The notes: generated by a model not told the origin, from the letters alone. DNA of 12,054 nt from an uncultured Bacilli bacterium (GCA_944358685.1 CALVRQ010000019.1:1-12054), one strand, 5' to 3'; positions 1-6,481 are shown, numbered from the stretch's first letter. Program-made: numbers and translations.

Positions 1-2
1 AA

Positions 3-509
3 AAAGCAATTGAAACAATGGAGAAACGTTTCACAAACGTTAGGGCAGGAAGAGCTAATCCAGCCATATTAGATGGCGTTACGGTTAATTATTATGGAAC
101 AGCTACACCTTTAAAATCTTTAGCGACCATTTCAATTCCTGAGGCAAGACAACTTATGATTAAACCTTTTGACAGATCTTGTTTAAATGATATTGAAAAA
201 GGTATTTATGAGGCTAATATTGGACTTACTCCTAATAATAATGGAGAGTGCATTATTTTAAATATTCCAGCATTAACTGAAGAGACAAGAAAAGAGTATG
301 TTAAACAAGTTAAGCAGATTGCTGAAGAAGGCAAGATTAATTTAAGAAATATTAGACAAGATAGTAATAATGATATTAAGAAAAATGAAGATTTAACTGA
401 AGATGAAAAAGATAATTTAATGGATGATGTTCAAAATTTAATTAATAAATATAATAAAGTAATTGATGAAAAAGAGAAAGAAAAAGAACAAGAATTATTA
501 ACTGTCTAG
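3..509 (+). CDS. frr: Ribosome recycling factor (5' end outside the window)
   Basis: RRF, with EF-G, splits the post-termination ribosome so that subunits can be reused. The reading frame is open to the left window edge: five in-frame codons precede the first ATG at 18, and the family normally has about 185 residues against 168 visible here. About 17 N-terminal residues therefore lie upstream and the ATG at 18 is internal. Family landmarks are visible: VRAGRANP in helix 1, the YYGTATPL segment that leads into the small beta domain, and IPALTEETRKEYVK followed by NIRQDSNNDIKK, the conserved return helix with the N-I-R-R-D-(A/S)-N-N-D pattern. The C-terminus is rich in Lys and Glu and ends at TAG 507-509. 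The next gene's ribosome binding site begins in this stop codon (AGGTGA, 508-513), which suggests translational coupling. Confidence 0.96.
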   Translation, partial: KAIETMEKRFTNVRAGRANPAILDGVTVNYYGTATPLKSLATISIPEARQLMIKPFDRSCLNDIEKGIYEANIGLTPNNNGECIILNIPALTEETRKEYVKQVKQIAEEGKINLRNIRQDSNNDIKKNEDLTEDEKDNLMDDVQNLINKYNKVIDEKEKEKEQELLTV

Positions 510-518
510 GTGATGAAT

Positions 519-1685
519 ATGTTTGGACGTAAGGTTAGTAAAGAGTTAGATGTTAAAAAGGTAAATGAGGTTACTGATTTAGCTTCTAAAGTTTTGAGGG
601 TTCTATATCTTTTACTTGTAGCAGCAATTGCTTATGTAGTTATTAGATTATTTAAAGAAACTAAGATATTAGATTTTATAATTAAAATATTAGAAATTTG
701 TTTGCCACTTTTTATTGGTATTTTGATAGCTTGGCTTTTTGATCCTTTTATTAAATGGCTTGAGACTAAAAAAATTAAGCGAACATTAGGTGCTGTTATT
801 ACTTATTTACTTATATTTATAGTTATTTTTCTAGTTTTAGTGACATTGATTCCACTTTTGATTGATCAAGTTCGTGAGTTTTCACATATTATTCCTGATG
901 TGTTTGATACGGTTAAAGAGTGGAGTATAAATTTATTTAATAATTTGGAAAGTTCAAATTTTGTTAATTTTGAGAAGATGAAACAAGAAGCACTTACTTC
1001 ACTTGAAGGATTTGCAACTAATATTACTACAACAATGCCACAAAATATTTTAGGATTTATCTCTAGTTTATTTTCAGGACTTGGTGTGTTTGTGCTTGGT
1101 TTAATTATTGGATTTTTCTTAATCGTTAATTTTGATAATAGTTCAAATTTGTTTACTTTTGTTCCAAAGAAGTTTAGAAAAACAACGGTTGCTTTATTGG
1201 ATGAGGTTAATGGTTCACTTAGAAGTTATGTGAAAGGTGCAGTACTTGATTGTACATTAATATTTATACTTTCATCTTTAGCATTTTGGGCTGTGGGTTT
1301 GCAGGCTCCAATGCTATTTGGGTTATTTTGCGGATTAACTAATATTATTCCTTATGCGGGACCTTATATAGGTGGAGCACCAGCGGTTATAGTTGGCCTT
1401 ACTCAAAGTCCTACTGTTGGTATCTTGACTTTGGTTGTTATTGCTATTATTCAATTTTTAGAAGGTAATTTTTTACAACCGCTTATTATGTCAAAGACAA
1501 CTAAATTACATCCAGTTACAATTATGCTTGGACTTTTGATATTTGGTTATTTCTTTGGAATTGTTGGAATGCTTATTTCAACACCAGTGATTGCTGCACT
1601 TAAAACAGTTTTCAAATTTTATGATGAAAAATATGGAATATTAGATAAAGATGATGTAATAGAGAAAGAAGAAACCACGGTGTAG
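519..1685 (+). CDS. AI-2E family transporter-like membrane protein
   Basis: A polytopic membrane protein of 388 residues, in the usual range for the AI-2E exporter/TerC-like permease family (PF01594; YtvI- and TqsA-like members). It shows hydrophobic helices near the N-terminus, a hydrophilic central portion (about residues 110-170), then several further helices. The segment around residues 275-290 carries NIIPYAGPYIGGAP, the N-x-I-P-Y-x-G-P signature of the family. Substrate cannot be read from sequence: members have been linked to AI-2 export or to Na+/H+ antiport. Start choice: GTG 510, ATG 513 and ATG 519 are all in frame, but AGGTGA at 508-513 is correctly spaced only for ATG 519. The gene follows frr with no spacer and so probably shares its mRNA. 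The C-terminus is acidic, and the stop codon lies in a terminator-like hairpin. Confidence 0.88.
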   Translation: MFGRKVSKELDVKKVNEVTDLASKVLRVLYLLLVAAIAYVVIRLFKETKILDFIIKILEICLPLFIGILIAWLFDPFIKWLETKKIKRTLGAVITYLLIFIVIFLVLVTLIPLLIDQVREFSHIIPDVFDTVKEWSINLFNNLESSNFVNFEKMKQEALTSLEGFATNITTTMPQNILGFISSLFSGLGVFVLGLIIGFFLIVNFDNSSNLFTFVPKKFRKTTVALLDEVNGSLRSYVKGAVLDCTLIFILSSLAFWAVGLQAPMLFGLFCGLTNIIPYAGPYIGGAPAVIVGLTQSPTVGILTLVVIAIIQFLEGNFLQPLIMSKTTKLHPVTIMLGLLIFGYFFGIVGMLISTPVIAALKTVFKFYDEKYGILDKDDVIEKEETTV

Positions 1686-1695
1686 TGGTTTTTCT
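1670..1695 (+). terminator. Intrinsic terminator containing the AI-2E gene stop codon
   Basis: AAACCAC (1672-1678) pairs with GTGGTTT (1685-1691) around a GGTGTA loop. Two weaker pairs extend the stem and the T-run TTTTTCT follows. The TAG stop at 1683-1685 sits at the loop/stem junction. The hairpin is short and no clear promoter is visible in the 17 bases before the next gene, so read-through into the dNMP kinase gene is likely. Confidence 0.55.
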
Positions 1696-1711
1696 ATAAG
1701 GGGAGATTTTT

Positions 1712-2254
1712 ATGAAGATATATGTTATTTCTGGAAAAGCAAGGCATGGTAAAGATACAATAGCTTTAGATATTAAAGAGATATATGAAAGTAAGGGCTT
1801 AAGGGTTATTAATTTGGCTTATGGAAGTTATATTAAAGAATATGCGAAAAGAATAAGTAATTGGGATGGCAGTGAGGAAACTAAACCTAGAGAGTTATTA
1901 CAAGAACTTGGAACAGATATTATACGTATGAAAATAGATAATGATTTTTTTGTTAGAAGAATTTGTGAAGATATTAAGGTTTATAGTTATTATTTTGATA
2001 TTATTACAATTTCTGATGCGAGATTTCCAAATGAGATGGAGTGGCCAAAAAAGAATTTTGATGATGTAATTAATATTAGAGTAATTAGAGATGGTTATGA
2101 TAGTGTTTTATCGGAAAAAGAGCAAAAACATTTGACTGAGGTGGCATTAGATGAGTATAATAGTTACGATTATGTGATTCATAATGATGGAACTTTATCT
2201 GATTTAAAGGAAAAAGTTTACGATGTAGTGAGGAAGGTAGAACATGAATATTAG
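1712..2254 (+). CDS. Deoxynucleoside monophosphate kinase-like P-loop protein
   Basis: This 180-residue protein resembles the phage T4 gene 1 type of dNMP kinases, which convert dNMPs to dNDPs with ATP. Residues 8-16, GKARHGKDT, form a P-loop of G-x4-G-K-(D)-T form, the variant typical of this family and of the related dephospho-CoA kinase group. The segment SDARFPNE (about residues 101-108) matches the conserved D-x-RFPNE motif of phage-type dNMP kinases. A basic stretch around residues 48-60 and HNDGTLSDL near the C-terminus, a common ending in these kinases, agree with this. The start follows a good ribosome binding site (AAGGGGAG, 1698-1705). The 3' end overlaps the alaS start by 11 bases. 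In bacteria such genes are mostly phage-related, but here it sits in a core operon. A general P-loop nucleotide kinase of other specificity is the main alternative. Confidence 0.75.
   Translation: MKIYVISGKARHGKDTIALDIKEIYESKGLRVINLAYGSYIKEYAKRISNWDGSEETKPRELLQELGTDIIRMKIDNDFFVRRICEDIKVYSYYFDIITISDARFPNEMEWPKKNFDDVINIRVIRDGYDSVLSEKEQKHLTEVALDEYNSYDYVIHNDGTLSDLKEKVYDVVRKVEHEY
2231..2237 (+). promoter_or_regulatory. Ribosome binding site fixing the alaS start
   Basis: AGGAAGG lies inside the end of the dNMP kinase gene, 6 bases before ATG 2244. It supports an 11-base overlap of the two reading frames and coupled translation. Confidence 0.75.
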
Positions 2255-3992
2255 AGATGAATTTATAAAATATTTTGTTAGTAAAGGACATAAGCAAATA
2301 CCTAGTAGTCCTGTGGTACCAGAAAATGATCCATCAGTTTTATTTAATACGGCAGGGATGCAGCCACTTGTTCCTTATTTAATGGGTGAGAGGCATCCTT
2401 ATGGCAAGCGGCTTTGTGATTATCAAAAATGTGTTAGAACAAATGATTTGGAAGAAGTAGGGGATACTACTCATCATACTTTTTTTGAGATGCTTGGTAA
2501 TTGGAGTTTAGGAGATTATTTTAAAAAAGAATCTATTGATTATAGTTTTGAATTTTTAAATAAAGTTTTAAAAATTCCTGTGGAAAGGCTGGCTGTAACG
2601 GTTTTTGAGGGTGATGACAAGATTCCACGTGATGAAGTTTCGGCTAAGTATTGGAAGGAACATGGTATAAGTGATGATAGGATTGCTTATTTAGGTATTG
2701 GTGATAATTTTTGGATACCTGGTGATTCTGGTCCTTGTGGAGGAGATACAGAGATATTTTATTTTAGAAGTGATGATGAAATTCCAAAAAAGTTTGATCC
2801 TGAGGATGATAGATGGGTTGAAATTTGGAATAATGTATTTATGGAATTTTATAAAGATGAAAATGGTAATATATCTGAATTGAAACAAAAGAATGTTGAT
2901 ACAGGAATGGGACTTGAGAGAATAACGGCAGTTCTTGAAGGGGTTAATGATAATTACCAAAGTTCAATATGGAAAGATATAATTGAAAAAATAGAGGAGA
3001 TAACAAATCTTCCTTATGAAGGTAATGAAAAGGCTATGAGAATTGTAGCTGATCATATTAGAACGGCGGTGTTTATTGCAGCTGATCCTGCTGGTATTAA
3101 ACCGAGTAATACTGATCAAGGTTATATTTTGAGAAGGTTAATTAGAAGGGCTATTCGTCAAATTAGAAAGTTAGGTACTGCTATTGATAGTGATTGGGAT
3201 GAACAAATTGCTTTACTTATTATTAGTAAATATGAAAATTATTATAGTGAGCTTTCTGATAATAAACAAGTTGTTTTAGATGTACTTTCTAATGAAAAGA
3301 AAAAATTTAATAGGACTTTGGAAAAAGGGCTTAGAGAGTTTGAAAAGTTAGTTAATTCTGAACAGAAAACTATTGATAAGACAATTGCGTTTAAATTATA
3401 TGATACTTATGGTTTTCCAATTGAACTTACTATAGAGGAAGCTAAAGATAGAGGAATGGATGTAGATGTGGATGGTTTTTACGAAAAGTTTAGAGAACAT
3501 CAAGAAAAGTCTAGAACAGCTTCAAAGGGTAAATTTAAGGGTGGACTTTCCGGTAACAGTGAGGTAGAGACAAAATATCATACAGCAACGCATTTACTTA
3601 ATGCGGCTTTAAAAAAGGTTATTGGGCCAGATGTTCATCAACTTGGTAGTAATATTACACCTGAAAGACTTAGATTTGATTTTCCATGTGATCATAAAAT
3701 GACTGATGAAGAGAAAAAACATACTGAGGATTTAGTTAATAAATGGATAGATGAAGATATTTTAGTTGAGAAACTAGAAATGAGTAAAGATGAGGCTATT
3801 AGGTCTGGAGCTGAATGTACATTTATAGATAGATATCCTGATATAGTTACAGTTTATAAGATTGGTGATGTTTCTATGGAATTATGTGGAGGACCGCATG
3901 TTGGTCATACAGGTGAGCTTGGACATTTTAAGATTAAAAAGGAAGAAGCAAGCAGTGCGGGTGTTAGAAGAATAAAGGCTATTTTAGAGTAG
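2244..3992 (+). CDS. alaS: Alanine--tRNA ligase, compact form lacking C-Ala domain
   Basis: This enzyme charges tRNA-Ala with alanine. The class II catalytic core is complete: THHTFFEMLGNWSLGDYF (residues 76-93, motif 2 region), GDSGPCGGDTE (160-170) and DTGMGLERI (219-227, motif 3). The helical tRNA-recognition part follows, with GYILRRLIRRAIR (293-305) and KLYDTYGFP (384-392). The editing domain keeps its zinc/catalytic residues HTATH (H446, H450) and CGGPH (C548, H552). The protein has 582 residues against about 870 in ordinary bacterial AlaRS. Two parts are missing: the beta-barrel that usually separates the core from the editing HxxxH (only a short linker here, about 425-444), and everything after the editing domain, namely the coiled coil and DHHA1/C-Ala domain. 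The frame is clean and the next gene is far off, so this is a natural short form, not a frameshift. ATG 2244 is preceded by AGGAAGG. Confidence 0.93.
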   Translation: MNIRDEFIKYFVSKGHKQIPSSPVVPENDPSVLFNTAGMQPLVPYLMGERHPYGKRLCDYQKCVRTNDLEEVGDTTHHTFFEMLGNWSLGDYFKKESIDYSFEFLNKVLKIPVERLAVTVFEGDDKIPRDEVSAKYWKEHGISDDRIAYLGIGDNFWIPGDSGPCGGDTEIFYFRSDDEIPKKFDPEDDRWVEIWNNVFMEFYKDENGNISELKQKNVDTGMGLERITAVLEGVNDNYQSSIWKDIIEKIEEITNLPYEGNEKAMRIVADHIRTAVFIAADPAGIKPSNTDQGYILRRLIRRAIRQIRKLGTAIDSDWDEQIALLIISKYENYYSELSDNKQVVLDVLSNEKKKFNRTLEKGLREFEKLVNSEQKTIDKTIAFKLYDTYGFPIELTIEEAKDRGMDVDVDGFYEKFREHQEKSRTASKGKFKGGLSGNSEVETKYHTATHLLNAALKKVIGPDVHQLGSNITPERLRFDFPCDHKMTDEEKKHTEDLVNKWIDEDILVEKLEMSKDEAIRSGAECTFIDRYPDIVTVYKIGDVSMELCGGPHVGHTGELGHFKIKKEEASSAGVRRIKAILE

Positions 3993-4000
3993 TCTTTTTT
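3974..4000 (+). terminator. Intrinsic terminator overlapping the alaS stop codon
   Basis: AAAGGCTA (3974-3981) pairs with TAGTCTTT (3990-3997), including one G-U pair, around the loop TTTTAGAG. A run of six T ends at 4000. The TAG stop (3990-3992) starts the 3' arm. Confidence 0.75.
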
Positions 4001-4096
4001 GTTTACTAGGAATTTGTTTTTGAAAAAGTTTATAAAAGTTATTTGTAAATATAATTATTCGCAATATAGTAAAGAGTAATGATGATTTGTCTTAAT

Positions 4097-4124
4097 TTGA
4101 CTTTGCAAAAAAAACTGTTATAAT
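4097..4124 (+). promoter_or_regulatory. Sigma-A-type promoter of the DUF4116-like gene
   Basis: TTGACT (4097-4102), a 16-base spacer and TATAAT (4119-4124). The -10 is preceded by TGT, so it is also an extended -10. Transcription would start near 4131, leaving a leader of only about 20 bases. The sequence 4001-4096 between the alaS terminator and this promoter holds nothing I recognise. Confidence 0.75.
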
Positions 4125-4149
4125 ATGATTCGATTTTGGGGGTGAGGAA

Positions 4150-4530
4150 ATGCTTAGTGGAAATTCGAGAAATGAATGGACAAGAAGAATTGAGGCTGGT
4201 GTGTCTTTATGCCTTGCACCTAGATGTGTGAGAGAGGATAGAGATTTAGTTTTACTTGCAATTATGAGAGATGGGAGCAATTTAGAGTTTGCTAGTGAGG
4301 ATTTAAAAAAAGATATAGATATTGTATCAGTGGCAATAATTCAAAATTTAAGATATTTGGAATATGCAGATAAGGATTTACAATCTTTGATAATTTTAAG
4401 AGGAATAGAAGCTATTAAGAAAGAAAATGAGTTTCTAGATTTAACTCCTTTACTAGATGCAATTATTCGTGGTGAAGTGAATGATTTTGTTAAATTAGAT
4501 GATGAAAAAGAAAATCAAAGAACTAAATAA
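4150..4530 (+). CDS. Small DUF4116-like repeat protein, function unknown
   Basis: A 126-residue soluble protein. Residues 30-54 (from DRDLVLLAIMRDG to SEDLKKD) and 55-80 (DIDIVSVAIIQN to YADKDLQSL) are two copies of one motif: D-x-(D/E)-(I/L)-V, then A-I, then L-x-(F/Y)-A-(S/D)-x-D-L. This is the pattern of DUF4116 repeats (PF13475), in which each copy forms a short helical hairpin. Many such proteins carry long arrays; this one has just two. A helical part, possibly a degenerate third copy, follows (81-110), then a charged tail. No catalytic residues or membrane segments are seen. The gene has its own promoter and terminator and is thus a separate transcription unit. GGGGGTGAGG (4138-4147) serves as ribosome binding site for ATG 4150. 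The family assignment rests on pattern memory, and the function is unknown. Confidence 0.72.
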   Translation: MLSGNSRNEWTRRIEAGVSLCLAPRCVREDRDLVLLAIMRDGSNLEFASEDLKKDIDIVSVAIIQNLRYLEYADKDLQSLIILRGIEAIKKENEFLDLTPLLDAIIRGEVNDFVKLDDEKENQRTK

Positions 4531-4533
4531 TAT

Positions 4534-4585
4534 AAAGGGCTATTTAGGTGGCAATTAATGGTCATTGACAAATAGTCTTTTTTTT
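4534..4585 (+). terminator. Long intrinsic terminator after the DUF4116-like gene
   Basis: AAAGGGCTATTT (4534-4545) pairs with AAATAGTCTTTT (4570-4581), including two G-U pairs. The 24-base apical region (4546-4569) can form a small inner stem, CAAT with ATTG. The 3' arm runs into eight T (4578-4585). The apical loop is longer than usual for a terminator, and the structure lies just ahead of gpsB. Confidence 0.7.
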
Positions 4586-4593
4586 GAGAAAAT
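4565..4593 (+). promoter_or_regulatory. Possible gpsB-rnpB promoter inside the preceding terminator
   Basis: A consensus -35, TTGACA (4565-4570), is followed after 17 bases by GAAAAT (4588-4593), which matches four of six -10 positions. The -35 lies in the terminator loop and 3' arm. The predicted start, near 4600, would give a very short leader, as at the other promoters here. The weak -10 makes this tentative. Confidence 0.35.
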
Positions 4594-4618
4594 GATAATG
4601 ATTAAGGAGGGGATGACC

Positions 4619-4948
4619 GTGCTTCAAGAAAGATTATTACTTACTCCAAAGGATATTTTGGAAAAAGAGTTTAAGATTGATACTAGAGGTTATAGACCCC
4701 AAGAAGTGGATAAATTCTTAGATGAAGTAATAAGTGATTATGATGAGATGATTTCAATAATTAAAGATTTAGAGCGTGAAAAGAAGGATTTAATTGATGA
4801 AAACATCAGATTAAAGCAAGAAGTGCGTAATGCGAGAACTAAGTTAGATGTACTTAGAAATGCAGCACCTACTGAGGTTTCAAATGCAGATTTACTTAGA
4901 CGTTTATCTAATTTGGAAAAAATTATTTATGGTGATGGAATGAAATAA
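4619..4948 (+). CDS. gpsB: Cell-cycle protein GpsB (DivIVA family), GTG start
   Basis: GpsB is a cytoplasmic, membrane-associated coiled-coil protein that brings penicillin-binding proteins and their partners to the division site and lateral wall. The 109-residue product has the family layout: the N-terminal membrane/PBP-binding domain LTPKDILEKEF (residues 8-18) with R23, G24, Y25, V30 and D31 at the same numbers as I recall for Bacillus subtilis GpsB, a coiled coil (about 36-75), then the trimerising C-terminus LLRRLSNLEKIIYG. Start choice: ATG 4613 lies only two bases after AAGGAGG (4604-4610), while in-frame GTG 4619 is 8 bases away and gives the standard family N-terminus, so GTG is taken. 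Longer in-frame extensions would begin inside the upstream terminator and are rejected. rnpB follows at once, the same order as in Bacillus. The stop codon lies within the rnpB P1 helix. Confidence 0.93.
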   Translation: MLQERLLLTPKDILEKEFKIDTRGYRPQEVDKFLDEVISDYDEMISIIKDLEREKKDLIDENIRLKQEVRNARTKLDVLRNAAPTEVSNADLLRRLSNLEKIIYGDGMK

Positions 4949-5301
4949 TATTTTGGCAAACGCTGCATTTTTAATAATGTAGAGGAAAGTCCATGCTTAC
5001 ACAGTCTGTGATGATTGTAGTGTTTGTGCATAGGGAAAAAATAACCTATGGTAGTTTTTTAACTAACGGCGAGGCTTAGCCTAAGTCTATGATATGGTGA
5101 GGCTTCATAAAGTGCCGCAGTGACGATGCTTTTAGAAATAAAAGAGTGAAACGTGGTAAACCCCACAAGTAAGAAACCCAAATTTTGGTAGGGGAACCTA
5201 ATAAGAGAGAATTTACGAATTTCTTATGGGATTGCTTTTAGCAATAGATAAATGTTTGCCGCCTAGAGATAGGAACAGAACATGGCTTATAAAATATTAT
5301 T
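4944..5301 (+). ncRNA. rnpB: RNase P RNA, bacterial type B
   Basis: The catalytic RNA of RNase P, which removes 5' leaders from pre-tRNAs. Diagnostic blocks are present: GAGGAAAGTCCATGCT (from 4982) and ACAGAACATGGCTTATA (from 5275), which form P4 and its surroundings. Also present are AGTGCCGCAGTGACGA, ACGTGGTAAACCCC and AGAAACCCAAATTTTGGTAG (from about 5171), the last typical of the Bacillus type B RNA. The ends are set by the P1 helix: AATAATATTTT (4944-4954) is an exact complement of AAAATATTATT (5291-5301). P1 therefore begins at the gpsB stop codon (4946-4948). CCTA-GAGA-TAGG (5262-5273) looks like P18 with a GNRA loop, and the longer P18-P19 region of Bacillus is absent. No separate promoter was found, so co-transcription with gpsB and processing are likely. 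This RNA fills the gap between gpsB and the next gene. Confidence 0.95.
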
Positions 5302-5326
5302 TTTGTATATTTAAGGAAGGATAATC

Positions 5327-5797
5327 ATGAAAGAGATTGGCGAAAAATTAAAAGAAGCCCGAGAAAGCATTGGTGTTTCAATTGAAGAAGTGGCTGAAGA
5401 TTTAAAATTGAGGCCATCTCAAATTGAAAATATTGAAGCAGGAAATTCTGAGGCTTTTAAAGATATTTTTTATTTAAAGTATTTTATTAGAGATTATGCG
5501 AAATATTTGGGCCTTGATAAAGAGGATTTAATTGATGAATTTAATGAGTATTTATTTGATTATACTTCAAGACTTTCTTTGGATGATATAAAAGCTGCGA
5601 AGAAGAAGAAAAAGGAAACAAAGAAGATTAAATCTCCTTATACTATGGAAAGAAAAAATAGGACTTCGCTTATTATGTTTGTGGTTTATGCAATTATAGT
5701 AGTTTTAATTATATTAATTATTTATTTAATTATTAGTTTAAATCATGAAGATAGTGATGATTTTGTTGAAGGAACTATTATAACGGAAAGTAGGTAG
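5327..5797 (+). CDS. RodZ/YmfM-like HTH membrane protein, short form
   Basis: A 156-residue protein with the RodZ layout: an N-terminal helix-turn-helix of HTH_25/Xre type (residues 1-65, including GEKLKEARESIGVSIEEVAE and LRPSQIENIEAGN), a Lys-rich linker (88-101), and one membrane helix (about 114-137). Only some 19 residues follow the helix. In RodZ proteins the cytoplasmic HTH domain binds MreB and the extracytoplasmic part (DUF4115) has a beta fold. That outer domain is missing here. The position just upstream of pgsA and recA matches ymfM-pgsA-recA in Bacillus, which supports the assignment. The RodZ function in shape control is inferred, and no mreB is visible in the window. AAGGAAGG (5313-5320) gives a good ribosome binding site 6 bases from ATG. 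The stop is 7 bases before pgsA, so the two are co-transcribed. Confidence 0.82.
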   Translation: MKEIGEKLKEARESIGVSIEEVAEDLKLRPSQIENIEAGNSEAFKDIFYLKYFIRDYAKYLGLDKEDLIDEFNEYLFDYTSRLSLDDIKAAKKKKKETKKIKSPYTMERKNRTSLIMFVVYAIIVVLIILIIYLIISLNHEDSDDFVEGTIITESR

Positions 5798-5804
5798 TGT
5801 TGAT

Positions 5805-6404
5805 ATGAATTTACCAAATAAATTAACAATGACAAGAATTTTTATGACTTTTTTAATAATTTTAATTTTACTTTTTCCTTTTTCAGCAATGGGTATTAAT
5901 GTAACTCAACTTTTTATTAATGAGTCAATTAGAGTTGATATTCGTTATCCGATAGCTGGAATATTATTTATTTTAGCTTCACTTACGGATTTTGTGGATG
6001 GTTATATAGCACGTTCCCGTAATTTGGTTACTGATTTTGGTAAGATGATGGATGCTATTGCAGATAAAGTTTTAGTTAATTCTATTTTGATTATTTTATG
6101 TGCACAAGGATTTATTCATCCAATTATACCAGTTGTTATTATTGTTAGGGATACAATTGTAGATTCAATTAAAATGATAGCTGGTTCTAAAGGTAATGTA
6201 GTAGCAGCAATTAAAACTGGTAAATTTAAAACGGCTTCTTTAATGGTAGGTATTGTTTTAACTTTATTTTATAATTTACCTTTTGAACTTTGGAATATTC
6301 ATATTTCTGACTTTTTACTTATTGTGGCATGTGTGCTTTCAATTATTTCAGGAATTCAATATTTTACAATTAACAAAAAATATATATTTGATGAAGGAAT
6401 GTAA
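5805..6404 (+). CDS. pgsA: CDP-diacylglycerol--glycerol-3-phosphate 3-phosphatidyltransferase
   Basis: This integral membrane enzyme makes phosphatidylglycerol phosphate from CDP-diacylglycerol and sn-glycerol-3-phosphate, the committed step to phosphatidylglycerol. Within 199 residues it carries the whole CDP-alcohol phosphatidyltransferase signature: D62-x2-D65-G66-x2-A69-R70-x8-G79-x3-D83-x3-D87. MNLPNKLTMTRI at the N-terminus is the usual PgsA opening. Hydrophobic helices are seen at about 12-30, 46-62, 90-117 and 140-190. The length is normal. Assignment to pgsA and not to another family member (cardiolipin or phosphatidylserine synthase) rests on the N-terminal motif and on the rodZ-like/pgsA/recA order. 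The ribosome binding site is modest (AGGTAG, 5792-5797). cinA, usually next, is absent. The stop lies in a terminator loop. Confidence 0.93.
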   Translation: MNLPNKLTMTRIFMTFLIILILLFPFSAMGINVTQLFINESIRVDIRYPIAGILFILASLTDFVDGYIARSRNLVTDFGKMMDAIADKVLVNSILIILCAQGFIHPIIPVVIIVRDTIVDSIKMIAGSKGNVVAAIKTGKFKTASLMVGIVLTLFYNLPFELWNIHISDFLLIVACVLSIISGIQYFTINKKYIFDEGM

Positions 6405-6416
6405 TGATTCCTTTTT
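6394..6416 (+). terminator. Intrinsic terminator with the pgsA stop in its loop
   Basis: AAGGAAT (6394-6400) pairs with ATTCCTT (6407-6413) around GTAATG (6401-6406), and a T-run reaches 6416. The TAA stop (6402-6404) is in the loop. It ends the gpsB-rnpB-rodZ-pgsA unit and isolates recA. Confidence 0.8.
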
Positions 6417-6431
6417 ATATTTTTATTTTTT

Positions 6432-6443
6432 GAACAAATGTTC
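6432..6443 (+). promoter_or_regulatory. LexA operator (SOS box) of recA
   Basis: GAACAAATGTTC, followed by G, fits the Gram-positive LexA box GAAC-N4-GTTC with perfect half-sites. It ends 9 bases before the recA -35 element, so LexA bound there could hinder polymerase. It implies an SOS response, although lexA is not in the window. Confidence 0.85.
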
Positions 6444-6452
6444 GCAAAAGTA

Positions 6453-6481
6453 TTGACTTTTATTTTTAAATATTATAAAAT
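6453..6481 (+). promoter_or_regulatory. recA promoter
   Basis: TTGACT (6453-6458), a 17-base spacer and TAAAAT (6476-6481), directly downstream of the LexA box. The predicted start near 6488 gives a leader of about 26 bases with the ribosome binding site AAAGGAGG. Confidence 0.75.

Noticed and set aside
18..20. ATG 18 as the true start of frr
   Set aside because: The frame is open upstream to the window edge and the protein would lack the start of RRF helix 1. The gene is simply cut by the window.
2085..2297. Minus-strand reading frame across the dNMP kinase/alaS junction
   Set aside because: It lies opposite two well-supported genes, has no ribosome binding site and no recognisable domain. 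The same holds for the frames at 2691-2960, 4092-4280, 10491-10736 and 10986-11231 on the minus strand and 2698-2883 on the plus strand.
3982..4096. Hidden continuation of alaS (frameshifted C-Ala domain) after the stop
   Set aside because: The stop is followed by a terminator and about 100 bases with no long frame. No DHHA1-like sequence is visible, so the short form looks genuine.
4565..4618. Longer N-terminus for GpsB starting at 4565 or 4613
   Set aside because: 4565 lies within a terminator and 4613 is too close to the ribosome binding site. GTG 4619 gives the exact family N-terminus.
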